DNA of 6,662 nt. Source: an uncultured Opitutia bacterium. Its GTDB lineage: Bacteria > Verrucomicrobiota > Verrucomicrobiae > Opitutales > MB11C04. The position numbers were made by a program, and so were the translations under genes. Under the pieces are notes generated by a model, which was not told the origin of the DNA, made no database searches, and saw only the letters and a list, made by a program, of their open reading frames with translations. This document shows, one piece after another, positions 1-5,912 of the stretch. Positions within the stretch are counted from its first letter, which is position 1. The number at the start of each line of letters is the position of its first letter. The DNA lies in the NCBI GenBank assembly GCA_913048545.1, contig CAJWWH010000095.1:1-6662 (forward strand), read 5' to 3'.

Positions 1-871
1 GGGCCTTTCCAAAGTGGATGGGGTGTTCGTATTCGGTTGGGTTGGCCCAGCCAAGGTAATTATAAAAAGCATGGGTTCCAATATCCCGAAAGACGGCCCG
101 GCGGTCACGTCGGCCAGCGGTGGCGGCTCCCCAGATGTCGTTGACGAGTTCGTGGTCGTCAAATGTGAAGTAGCTAGGCACATTTCGATGCCATTGGGAG
201 AGAGAAATTCCCCGACTGAGGTAGAGTTTATAATTCTCCCAAACCCCGACCACGGTGGGCATATGCTCGACCACGGGCGGGATTTTATCAATGCCCGATC
301 GCAGACGCCAGGCTTCCGCCGGGTATTCCCTCAGTTCCTCGTAGAGCCAGTCTCCGTTCATGATGTGAAAGTGAGTCTTGTCCGCCCAATCGCGATTGAG
401 AGTCTCATAAGTTTTGGCTCGGTGACCGTTTCCGTGAACAGGGTTTTGGTTGGCACAGGATCCGATTTGAAAGCGGAAATTGAACAGACCTTCGGGGTTG
501 TATTTTGCATTACGGGTTTTTTCCGCACTTGGAAGGGTGAGGAAAGATCCGGGCATACCATGAGGACGGCCATTGACCTGAATTTGATAATAGTATCTCT
601 GGTCGGGCTTTAATCCATCAAGGGTTACATAGCCGGTATTGTCATTTTCAATCCTTGTAGTTACAGACTTTGAAATTTGAGAAAGTTTTCCCTCGGTCAC
701 GCCGTACCGGACAGAAAATTCTCCGGAATCAGAAGTTCGTCCCCAAACCCGTACACTTTCTGCTGTGGGGTGACCCAGCATCGGCCCATGAGTCAGTCGG
801 ATTGGATCACGGGCAGCTCCAAGGTAGAGTATTGAAAATAGAAAAGAGAAAGTGGTAAGTATCTTAGTCAT
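1..871 (-). CDS. PhoD-like alkaline phosphatase, N-terminal part (cut by window edge)
   Basis: The first 290 residues of a secreted PhoD-family metallophosphoesterase are visible; the C-terminal part lies beyond base 1. Residues 1-20 form a signal peptide (Lys3, then a hydrophobic stretch ending LGAA). Residues 24-115 match the Fn3-like N-terminal domain of the family (HGPMLGHP at 28-35, VRVWGRT at 40-46). The metallophosphatase domain follows, with FQIGSCANQ at 134-142, MNGDWLYEE at 171-179 (Asp174 as expected metal ligand) and FTFDDHE at 235-241, the hallmark DDHE motif. Family members hydrolyse phosphomonoesters or diesters outside the cytoplasm with a di-metal centre; the substrate here cannot be read. 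The start is fixed by sequence: the frame has a stop at 946-944 and the only ATG after it is at 871-869. No Shine-Dalgarno is seen. It is transcribed divergently from the repeat-protein gene. Confidence 0.88.
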   Translation of the reverse strand, partial: MTKILTTFSFLFSILYLGAARDPIRLTHGPMLGHPTAESVRVWGRTSDSGEFSVRYGVTEGKLSQISKSVTTRIENDNTGYVTLDGLKPDQRYYYQIQVNGRPHGMPGSFLTLPSAEKTRNAKYNPEGLFNFRFQIGSCANQNPVHGNGHRAKTYETLNRDWADKTHFHIMNGDWLYEELREYPAEAWRLRSGIDKIPPVVEHMPTVVGVWENYKLYLSRGISLSQWHRNVPSYFTFDDHELVNDIWGAATAGRRDRRAVFRDIGTHAFYNYLGWANPTEYEHPIHFGKA

Positions 872-1270
872 TGGATTAAATCTATTTTTGTAAGTGAGTA
901 ATAAGGAAAGAAGTAGTAACGGAGAATTTAGTTTTCGATCCGTTTAGGTAATACAAATTATATTTCACTCTATTGGCGAGGAAGTATTCCTATAATTTAT
1001 ATTTAGAAACAAAGGTGAATTTATTATCCTTTTTTTGATTTGAATAATTGATTTAGAAGGTGATTGTTAAATTGGGCAGTCCGTAAGAAAAGTTTACAGG
1101 ATTGATTTTTTTAATTTTAATCATAAGATCAAAACTAAATTTGTATAGTTAGTTTCATAATTCAATATCCTTACTTCAATTTAGATTTTTCAATGTACTC
1201 TTGCTAAATATTGCATGTGAACTAAGCTCATTTTTTTTTTAATTTCTTACAAAAATAACTTAAAAATATT
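872..1270. other. AT-rich divergent intergenic region
   Basis: This 399-base spacer separates two divergent genes and must hold both promoters. It is far richer in A and T than either flanking gene and includes a run of ten T at 1231-1240. I found no ORF or RNA gene. A TATAAT-like hexamer lies on the minus strand at 962-957, about 85 bases upstream of the phosphatase start, but no good -35 element is suitably spaced; a plus-strand TATAAT at 991-996 also lacks one. A weak inverted repeat (TGATT at 1103-1107, AATCA at 1119-1123) surrounds a T-rich core. None of these can be called confidently. Confidence 0.6.
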
Positions 1271-2020
1271 ATGAATATAAACATTATTACTCTACTATGT
1301 TCTACCATGATGACCACAGGTGTATATGTACTTTCTAGCACAACTGTATTTTCTCAGGCCAATGCACAGACAGCGGTCGAACAATTGAAGGCAGGAGCAC
1401 CCGAAAGACAGGCTGCTGCTCAGGAGTTTCGATCAAATGTGCAGGCTGGCCGAGCCGAGTTTCAGGCAGGAGCACCCGAGCGTCGGGCTGCTGCCCAAGA
1501 GTTAATTGAAGAATTACAAGCTGCTCGAGCCGAGTGGCAAGCTGGAGCACCTGAAAGACAGGCAGAATTTCAAGCTGCCGCCGCTCAGTTTCAAAGTACT
1601 GCAGAGGAAGTTGTTGTCATTTTTGAAGAAAATATGAATGGAATCGTTGATGACTTGGCGACTATTCAATCCGATTCGGCTGTCACCCCCGAGCAAGCGG
1701 AAGCCGTAAAAATGAGCACAATGGCGGTTCTTACCGATATTGAACAAAAGCCATCTGATGAAGCTGTTGCTGGCATGGCCTTGGAATTCCAAAGAGCATA
1801 TCGGGACGGTACAATTACTCCTGAAGAAATGGAAGCCATACAGGAATCTATGGGTGAAGTAATGATGAGTGCTGGCGTTAGTGAGGAGTCTATTGAGGCG
1901 ATGAATGACAGTGTGAATGAATTGACAGAAGCCAGTGGGATTGATCAGGATGATGTTCAGTTAATCGTGGATGGATTTAAAGACATGGTCATAGACATTC
2001 AAGAAGTCATTCCAGAGTAA
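1271..2020 (+). CDS. Exported Ala/Glu/Gln-rich helical repeat protein, unknown family
   Basis: This 249-residue protein is not recognised as a known family. Residues 1-32 look like a signal peptide (hydrophobic 5-27, likely cleavage after ANA at 30-32), so it should be periplasmic or secreted. Residues 41-115 hold three units of exactly 25 residues, each opening with AGAPER (at 41, 66 and 91) and continuing QAAAQE or similar: alanine, glutamine, glutamate and arginine rich, predicted helical. Residues 139-233 carry a different, looser repeat of helix starts spaced 21-23 residues apart: TPEQAEAV at 139, SDEAVAGM at 162, TPEEMEAI at 183, SEESIEAM at 204 and DQDDVQLI at 225. After export the protein is acidic and has no cysteine (the only one, Cys10, lies in the signal peptide), so an extended helical scaffold or binding protein is plausible. 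No Shine-Dalgarno is visible before the ATG; the upstream bases are A-rich. It appears monocistronic, closed by the terminator at 2060-2099. Function is not assigned. Confidence 0.8.
   Translation: MNINIITLLCSTMMTTGVYVLSSTTVFSQANAQTAVEQLKAGAPERQAAAQEFRSNVQAGRAEFQAGAPERRAAAQELIEELQAARAEWQAGAPERQAEFQAAAAQFQSTAEEVVVIFEENMNGIVDDLATIQSDSAVTPEQAEAVKMSTMAVLTDIEQKPSDEAVAGMALEFQRAYRDGTITPEEMEAIQESMGEVMMSAGVSEESIEAMNDSVNELTEASGIDQDDVQLIVDGFKDMVIDIQEVIPE
1391..1615 (+). repeat. Three in-frame 75-bp tandem repeats within the repeat-protein gene
   Basis: Units begin at 1391, 1466 and 1541, exactly 75 bases apart, each starting with codons for Ala-Gly-Ala-Pro-Glu-Arg. Units 1 and 2 stay similar for about 13 codons, then diverge and realign near Gln-Ala-x-Arg-Ala-Glu just before the next unit. 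Unit 3 keeps the first seven residues and then departs. Many differences between units are synonymous (for example AGA versus CGT for Arg, CCC versus CCT for Pro, GAA versus GAG for Glu), so this is an old protein-level repeat rather than a recent DNA duplication. Confidence 0.85.
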
Positions 2021-2059
2021 ATTGTCTAACCCAATTGACCGAAGTTAACCTAGATTTGC

Positions 2060-2099
2060 AAAGGGTGGAAATGTAAAAGTTTCCATCCTTTTTGTTTTT
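2060..2099 (+). terminator. Rho-independent terminator after the repeat-protein gene
   Basis: A 9-bp stem pairs GGGTGGAAA (2063-2071) with TTTCCATCC (2080-2088), with one G-T wobble and an 8-base loop. AAA at 2060-2062 can extend pairing into the T-tract. The stem is followed by TTTTTGTTTTT (2089-2099). It lies 39 bases past the stop codon and fits the intrinsic terminator model closely. On the minus strand the stem is followed by only a short T run, so termination there would be weak. Confidence 0.88.
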
Positions 2100-2340
2100 A
2101 ATATCGGGCCAGTTTGGAAGCTTTCTTACCAAGGACTTTCATCCGTCTGATTCTATCGTAATAGTTATAAATGATATGGGCTAAGGATATATCGGCTCAT
2201 TAGTATCCAATAAAAAAATATCCATTGTTAACCAGGCGGGGATAAAGGGTCCTTCTTCACAGGAACAATTCTTTTACTAGTCGGGATTCTGGTATTTTCT
2301 TATTGCAAGTAATTTGCATGAAGAGTATTTTATTCTCTTT
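2100..2340. other. Intergenic spacer upstream of the metal-related genes
   Basis: No gene is supported between the terminator and the ATG at 2341. The region should contain the promoter for the small His/Cys-rich protein, but no clear -35/-10 pair at normal spacing was found; TTTACT (2273-2278) and TATTTT (2293-2298) are only 14 bases apart. A short dyad at 2304-2318 is listed separately. On the minus strand a stop-free stretch of 32 codons (2196-2101, ending at TAA 2100-2098) encodes a basic peptide with a single internal ATG at 2142-2140. It is too short and unsupported to call a gene. Confidence 0.5.
2304..2318. promoter_or_regulatory. Inverted repeat, candidate operator upstream of the small protein
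   Basis: TGCAA (2304-2308) and TTGCA (2314-2318) form a perfect 5-bp dyad around GTAAT. It ends 22 bases before the ATG at 2341, where a repressor site could block transcription or initiation. If the downstream genes are for zinc uptake, a Zur-type regulator would be expected, but this dyad does not match the proteobacterial Zur box I know. A 5-bp dyad in AT-rich DNA can occur by chance. Confidence 0.3.
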
Positions 2341-2685
2341 ATGAAGTTTTTTCTTACCTCAGTTTGTTTATTGGTCATCAGTTGTTTGTCCATATCTGTG
2401 GTTTCTCCTGAGCTTCACTCATCCTTGTTTCATGGAGGTGGTGAATGTAGCCACGGAGATAATGGAAAATCCTGTTCTTCTCACAAAAAAGAATCTTCTG
2501 AGGATGATCGTGGGCTTTGTGCAGTAGTTTTATTTGGAGAGTCATCCGAGCATTTCTTTACTTTATCGACTTCATCAAGTGCAGTTTTGCTGGAATTGGG
2601 TGTATCCAACTTAGGTTCGAAAAAGATATTCTCTGCAAAAGGAGTCAATGATCATTGGGCTCGTGGCCCTCCCGAGCTGGTTTAA
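2341..2685 (+). CDS. Small exported His/Cys-rich protein, putative metal-binding
   Basis: The chosen product has 114 residues starting at the ATG at 2341. A TTG at 2314 would add nine residues including two glutamates ahead of the hydrophobic segment, giving a poor signal peptide, so it is disfavoured. Residues 3-22 are hydrophobic. VISC at 12-15 fits a lipobox, which would make it a lipoprotein, though 14 residues is short for a lipoprotein signal; ordinary cleavage near residue 22 is the alternative. The next stretch holds His26, His31, Cys36, His38, Cys45, His48 and Cys60 among Gly, Ser and acidic residues, a plausible soft-metal or zinc-binding segment. The C-terminus ends ARGPPELV; an (A)RxPP ending with an N-terminal signal and a central His/Cys segment resembles the general plan of DUF2946 proteins, but I cannot confirm membership. 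It lies 133 bases upstream of the ZnuD-like receptor in the same direction. A metal-handling role is inference from composition and neighbour. Confidence 0.68.
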   Translation: MKFFLTSVCLLVISCLSISVVSPELHSSLFHGGGECSHGDNGKSCSSHKKESSEDDRGLCAVVLFGESSEHFFTLSTSSSAVLLELGVSNLGSKKIFSAKGVNDHWARGPPELV

Positions 2686-2703
2686 AGATCTTTCTTTTTA
2701 CTC

Positions 2704-2732
2704 GGGCACTGCCTGCGCAGTACCCCACTTTT
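2704..2732 (+). other. Intercistronic hairpin before the receptor gene
   Basis: ACTGC (2708-2712) pairs with GCAGT (2717-2721) around a 4-base loop. Beyond a C-A mismatch, GGG (2704-2706) pairs with CCC (2723-2725). A short TTTT (2729-2732) follows after a spacer. It begins 19 bases after the small-protein stop. It could be a leaky terminator that lowers receptor expression, an mRNA-processing or protective structure, or chance; the T-tract is too short and too distant for a confident terminator. Confidence 0.35.
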
Positions 2733-2818
2733 CAAGCCAATTCGGCTGTTCAAGGATTCGTGTAAACTAATATTAAGCATTCCTCACAACCTTTCCCTAA
2801 CCTAAACAAACAAAAACT

Positions 2819-4903
2819 ATGAAAATTTTATCAATCCCTATAATATTAGCTTCTTCCTTTGCTATTGCACAGGAAAAGTCTAAAAGCGATTCATTTGCTG
2901 AGTTAGAAGCTCTGACGATCGAATCATCTCCCACAGGAACGACGACTGCTGATGTCACTCAAGCTTGGAGTGTTATATCTGGCGACGAACTGGACAAAAC
3001 TAAAGGTGCGACAATAGCCGAAACCTTATCTGAAACTCCCGGTATCAGCCAAACATCCTTTGGTCCGACTGCTAACCGTCCGATCATTCGTGGTTTAGAC
3101 AAATTCCGGGTTCGAATGCTTCAAAATGGAACAGATAGCTTTGATGTATCAGCCCAATCAGAAGATCATGCGGTACCTTCTGATCCTTTGATGGTCGATC
3201 GTATTGAGGTTCTTCGTGGATCTTCCTCTCTACTTCATGGAGGAAGTGCAATTGGTGGGGTTGTTAATGTGATAGACCGAAGTATACCAACTGAACCATA
3301 CAGTGCTCCGGGCGGGTCCTTTCTTTCGAGTTTCAATAGTGCCAATGATGGTTGGAGTTCAGGAATAATAGGTTATGGAAGCAATGGCTCTTTGAATTTT
3401 CAGGTCAATGGGCTTAAACGCGATTACAATGACTACACTACGCCCTCTTTCTATACAGAAGACCATCACACAGGTGCGGTTTCTGGTCCATTCGAAAGAG
3501 TGGATAACAGTCACAGCGAAAGTTCTTCGATTGGCTTTGGTGGATCTTACATGTTGGATTCAGGCTATGCCGGTTTGAGTTTCTCGAGTTATAATAATGA
3601 TTATGGTGTGTCAGGAGAGCATGCAGAAAGTGATACTCTCATTGAAATGGAAAGCGATCGTTTTGAGTTTCGTTCTGAAATCGAAATTACTGACTCTGAT
3701 TGGTTAACCGGGATCGAATTGAGTATTGGTTATGGGGATTATAAGCACAGTGAAAGTGGCTTTGAAGATGAAGGCAGTGGCTTAGAATGGCATACCCATG
3801 CTTCCTACTTGAGGGAAGGTTTCGAAGGCAGGATTGTTCTTGATCATGAAATCGGTGAACTTAATGGAGTAATAGGTTTTCACGGGCTTCTTGATGAGTT
3901 TAAAATCGTTGGCGAAGAGTCTATTTTTGGGGGTACCACCGGTACAAACCCATCTATTTCATCCGAAGACAGGACTAAGTTAGGTGTTTTCATTATTGAG
4001 GAATACCAATTGGACGAAAACACCAAATTAGACGGTGGAATTCGCTTTGATCATATTGGAAAGGATTTCGCCGGAACCTCTGATCGTGATGATTCAACAT
4101 TTAGTGCAAGTGCCGGTTTTAACCGCATACTTAGCGAATTATGGAGTTTCGGTGGGAACCTTAATTATTCTGAAAGAATTCCTGATTCTGCAGAATTATT
4201 TAGTGACGGAGCACACCATGCTACTGAGAGCTTCGAAATCGGAAACTCAGCACTTGGCAAGGAATCTGCCCGCGGTGTTGAAGTCTTAGTGCGTCGCACA
4301 TCTGGTAAGGTTACTGGTCAGCTTACAGGTTTCTATACTAAGTTTAATAATTATATTTTCCTTGAAGAAACCGGAGTCGAGAGAGATCCAAACGGAAATA
4401 CACCTCCAGCTGCCGGTCAGGAAGAGTTACCCGAAAAAGTCTATGAAGCAGCCAAGGCTAAGTTTTATGGTGTGGAAATAGAAGTTGATTGGCTCGCACT
4501 TGAAAATCCAGGGTGGTCGTTACTTCTTTCAGCATATGGCGATACTTTACGTGCAACCAATGAATCAGAAGGAACAAACCTTCCTAGGATAGCTCCAGCA
4601 CGAATCGGTTTAGGCTTCGAGGTTAAACAAGATAAGTTCGATTATGGAATGAGATTTACTCGTTCCATGAAACAGGACAAGGTTGCCGTACATGGTAGTC
4701 ACAGTGAAGACACAACCCCTGCTTACTCTTTGCTTAATGCCTTTGCTTCTTTTGATGTTAATTTCGGCAATTCTGTAGGTGAGTTATTTGTTAAAGGATA
4801 TAACCTAACCGATGAACTTGCTTATAACCATTCATCCGTACTGAAACAGTTTGCACCTCTTCCCGGAAGAAGCGTGGAAATTGGTTTGAAGTTTGATTTC
4901 TAA
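2819..4903 (+). CDS. TonB-dependent outer-membrane receptor, ZnuD-like (zinc uptake)
   Basis: This complete 694-residue receptor has a signal peptide at 1-17 (cleavage after AIA), a TonB-box-like ALTIES at 31-36, a plug domain at about 45-155 and a beta-barrel to the terminal phenylalanine (FDF). The plug carries NRPIIRGLD (86-94), RVRMLQNG (97-104), SEDHAV (114-119) and a GGSAIGGVVNVID block (141-153). This is the pattern of ZnuD-type zinc receptors rather than siderophore or vitamin B12 receptors. Asp116-His117 aligns with the Asp-His pair that, as I recall, ligates zinc in meningococcal ZnuD. In the barrel, DGAHHATESFEIGN with His466-His467 matches another conserved ZnuD-family segment. 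Other His-rich loops occur at 216-217, 232, 268 and 310-327. The C-terminus (YNLTDELAYNH, then APLPGR) is also family-like. Energy would come from TonB/ExbB/ExbD, not encoded here. No Shine-Dalgarno precedes the ATG, only an A/C-rich leader. Zinc is the likeliest substrate; another divalent metal is possible. Confidence 0.87.
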   Translation: MKILSIPIILASSFAIAQEKSKSDSFAELEALTIESSPTGTTTADVTQAWSVISGDELDKTKGATIAETLSETPGISQTSFGPTANRPIIRGLDKFRVRMLQNGTDSFDVSAQSEDHAVPSDPLMVDRIEVLRGSSSLLHGGSAIGGVVNVIDRSIPTEPYSAPGGSFLSSFNSANDGWSSGIIGYGSNGSLNFQVNGLKRDYNDYTTPSFYTEDHHTGAVSGPFERVDNSHSESSSIGFGGSYMLDSGYAGLSFSSYNNDYGVSGEHAESDTLIEMESDRFEFRSEIEITDSDWLTGIELSIGYGDYKHSESGFEDEGSGLEWHTHASYLREGFEGRIVLDHEIGELNGVIGFHGLLDEFKIVGEESIFGGTTGTNPSISSEDRTKLGVFIIEEYQLDENTKLDGGIRFDHIGKDFAGTSDRDDSTFSASAGFNRILSELWSFGGNLNYSERIPDSAELFSDGAHHATESFEIGNSALGKESARGVEVLVRRTSGKVTGQLTGFYTKFNNYIFLEETGVERDPNGNTPPAAGQEELPEKVYEAAKAKFYGVEIEVDWLALENPGWSLLLSAYGDTLRATNESEGTNLPRIAPARIGLGFEVKQDKFDYGMRFTRSMKQDKVAVHGSHSEDTTPAYSLLNAFASFDVNFGNSVGELFVKGYNLTDELAYNHSSVLKQFAPLPGRSVEIGLKFDF

Positions 4904-4915
4904 GGATAGAAGAAT

Positions 4916-5866
4916 CTAGTTTTTAACCCATTCTTTCCAGGAACCCTCGATCATTTCGTGATCGGGGGTTCCGTCGTATAGGAGGTAGCGGAATTTTGAG
5001 ATGTAGGGGTTATCGGGGGTGATTTTAAAGGGTTTTTCGACCATGGGGGCATAAACAAAGTAGGGCTTGGAAGGGTGTAGTCTTACCCATTGGGGAAAAC
5101 GGAAATTGTCCGGATGGTTCATCACCACAACTCCACATTCCTGTCCATCGACCGGTCCATGCATCGCCACCCAGCGAGGTCTTGTGTGGTTGCCATTATC
5201 CCGGTTTTTTTCTTCCGAGGTGATCATTTTCCCAAGAGGGTTCCCATCTTTGTCTAATTTGAGCCACTGGTCATTTCCTCGGATTGCCATTCCTCCGTAG
5301 TGGTATTTTTGGATAATGAGCGGATCCTCGGTGGCACAGCTTTGAATGGAAGTAAGGTCGAACTGATGATATGGAAGTTTTTTTCCGGGAACCGTAATTT
5401 CCCAGATTTCCTTTAGAATCGGTTCATCGGAATCTTTGCCTGCGGAAAAGATCTGTTCGAATTGAAGGGTCAATGATTTTTTGTTTTCGGTTTTTCCCAA
5501 AAACCGGTGGAAGCGAATATCACCGAGTTTCTTTTTCTGGTTCCAAAACTCGGTGGGCTTATCGCGAAAACTTGACTTGGTCCAGGCAAAGAACAAGCCG
5601 TGCTGATGTGGATGATCAGGTGCATAGTCCCCGGTGATAATTTTACCGGAGGGTGAATAGAGTGGATGGATGTATCCCGTGCGGGAGTAATGGGAGGCAT
5701 GATTCTTTGCCTCCTCCGAGGGTTTCTTCCGATATTCGAAAAGCGGTCTTCCCTCTACGGTTCCAACCATAACAAACTCTTCCGTTTCATGAACGGAAGG
5801 GCGGGCATCCGAAAATAAGCTTGGTAGACTGATAATTGGAAATAAGGAGAAGACGATTAGTTTCAT
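4916..5866 (-). CDS. Exported DUF6807 ('PmoA-like') family protein
   Basis: This is a 316-residue protein. Residues 1-21 form a signal peptide (Lys2, hydrophobic 3-18), placing it outside the cytoplasm. The body matches the DUF6807 family (once labelled 'methane oxygenase PmoA', a misleading name since these are soluble and unrelated to methane oxidation). Visible hallmarks are YIHPLYSPSGK (65-75), TGDYAPDHPHQHGLFFAW (78-95) with three histidines at 85, 87 and 89, and a later IQKYHYGGMAIRG segment. The family is common in Planctomycetes, Verrucomicrobia and Bacteroidetes, often near carbohydrate-use genes; its biochemical role is unknown, and the His cluster suggests metal or substrate binding. 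The frame stays open upstream to 6163, but that part runs antisense through the neighbouring gene, and the signal peptide starts at 5866. No Shine-Dalgarno is seen. It converges on the receptor gene with 12 bases between stop codons. Confidence 0.88.
   Translation of the reverse strand: MKLIVFSLFPIISLPSLFSDARPSVHETEEFVMVGTVEGRPLFEYRKKPSEEAKNHASHYSRTGYIHPLYSPSGKIITGDYAPDHPHQHGLFFAWTKSSFRDKPTEFWNQKKKLGDIRFHRFLGKTENKKSLTLQFEQIFSAGKDSDEPILKEIWEITVPGKKLPYHQFDLTSIQSCATEDPLIIQKYHYGGMAIRGNDQWLKLDKDGNPLGKMITSEEKNRDNGNHTRPRWVAMHGPVDGQECGVVVMNHPDNFRFPQWVRLHPSKPYFVYAPMVEKPFKITPDNPYISKFRYLLYDGTPDHEMIEGSWKEWVKN
4940..4972. other. 14-bp hairpin in the 3' end of the DUF6807 gene, facing the receptor stop
   Basis: GGAACCCTCGATCA (4940-4953) pairs with TGATCGGGGGTTCC (4959-4972) around a 5-base loop, with a single T-G wobble on the plus strand. 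It lies within the last 20 or so codons of the minus-strand gene and begins 37 bases after the plus-strand receptor stop. No T-tract follows on either strand, so it is not a classic intrinsic terminator. It is the only plausible 3'-end structure between these convergent genes and could stabilise or halt transcripts from either side. Confidence 0.6.
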
Positions 5867-5886
5867 TGGAATAAGTATGGATGAAA

Positions 5887-5898
5887 GCAAATCTTTGC
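5887..5898. promoter_or_regulatory. Dyad in the 46-base divergent gap, candidate operator
   Basis: GCAAA (5887-5891) and TTTGC (5894-5898) form a perfect dyad with a 2-base centre, lying between the divergent starts at 5866 and 5913. The gap is so short that promoters must overlap or sit inside coding sequence, so one site here could affect both genes. No convincing -35/-10 pair was found. The dyad is short and may be chance. Confidence 0.3.
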
Positions 5899-5912
5899 GG
5901 TAATTTGAGGAC

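Noticed and set aside
14..613. Long plus-strand ORF of 199 codons
   Set aside because: It runs antisense through the PhoD-like phosphatase, whose minus-strand frame carries family motifs and a signal peptide; the plus-strand peptide shows no recognisable features.
1391..1615. CRISPR-like or recent DNA tandem array
   Set aside because: The 75-bp periodicity is in frame, has no spacer structure and the units differ at many synonymous sites, so it is a protein repeat.
2314..2340. TTG start for the small His/Cys-rich protein
   Set aside because: It adds acidic residues ahead of the hydrophobic signal segment, whereas the ATG at 2341 followed by Lys gives a normal signal peptide; it would also overlap the dyad.
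2741..2773. Promoter for the receptor gene (TTCGGC with TAAACT or TAATAT)
   Set aside because: The -35 match is poor and TAAACT sits at only 16 bases; this is not distinguishable from chance in AT-rich DNA.
4035..4289. 84-codon plus-strand ORF within the receptor gene
   Set aside because: It is an out-of-frame shadow of the receptor; the main frame carries conserved barrel motifs throughout this interval.
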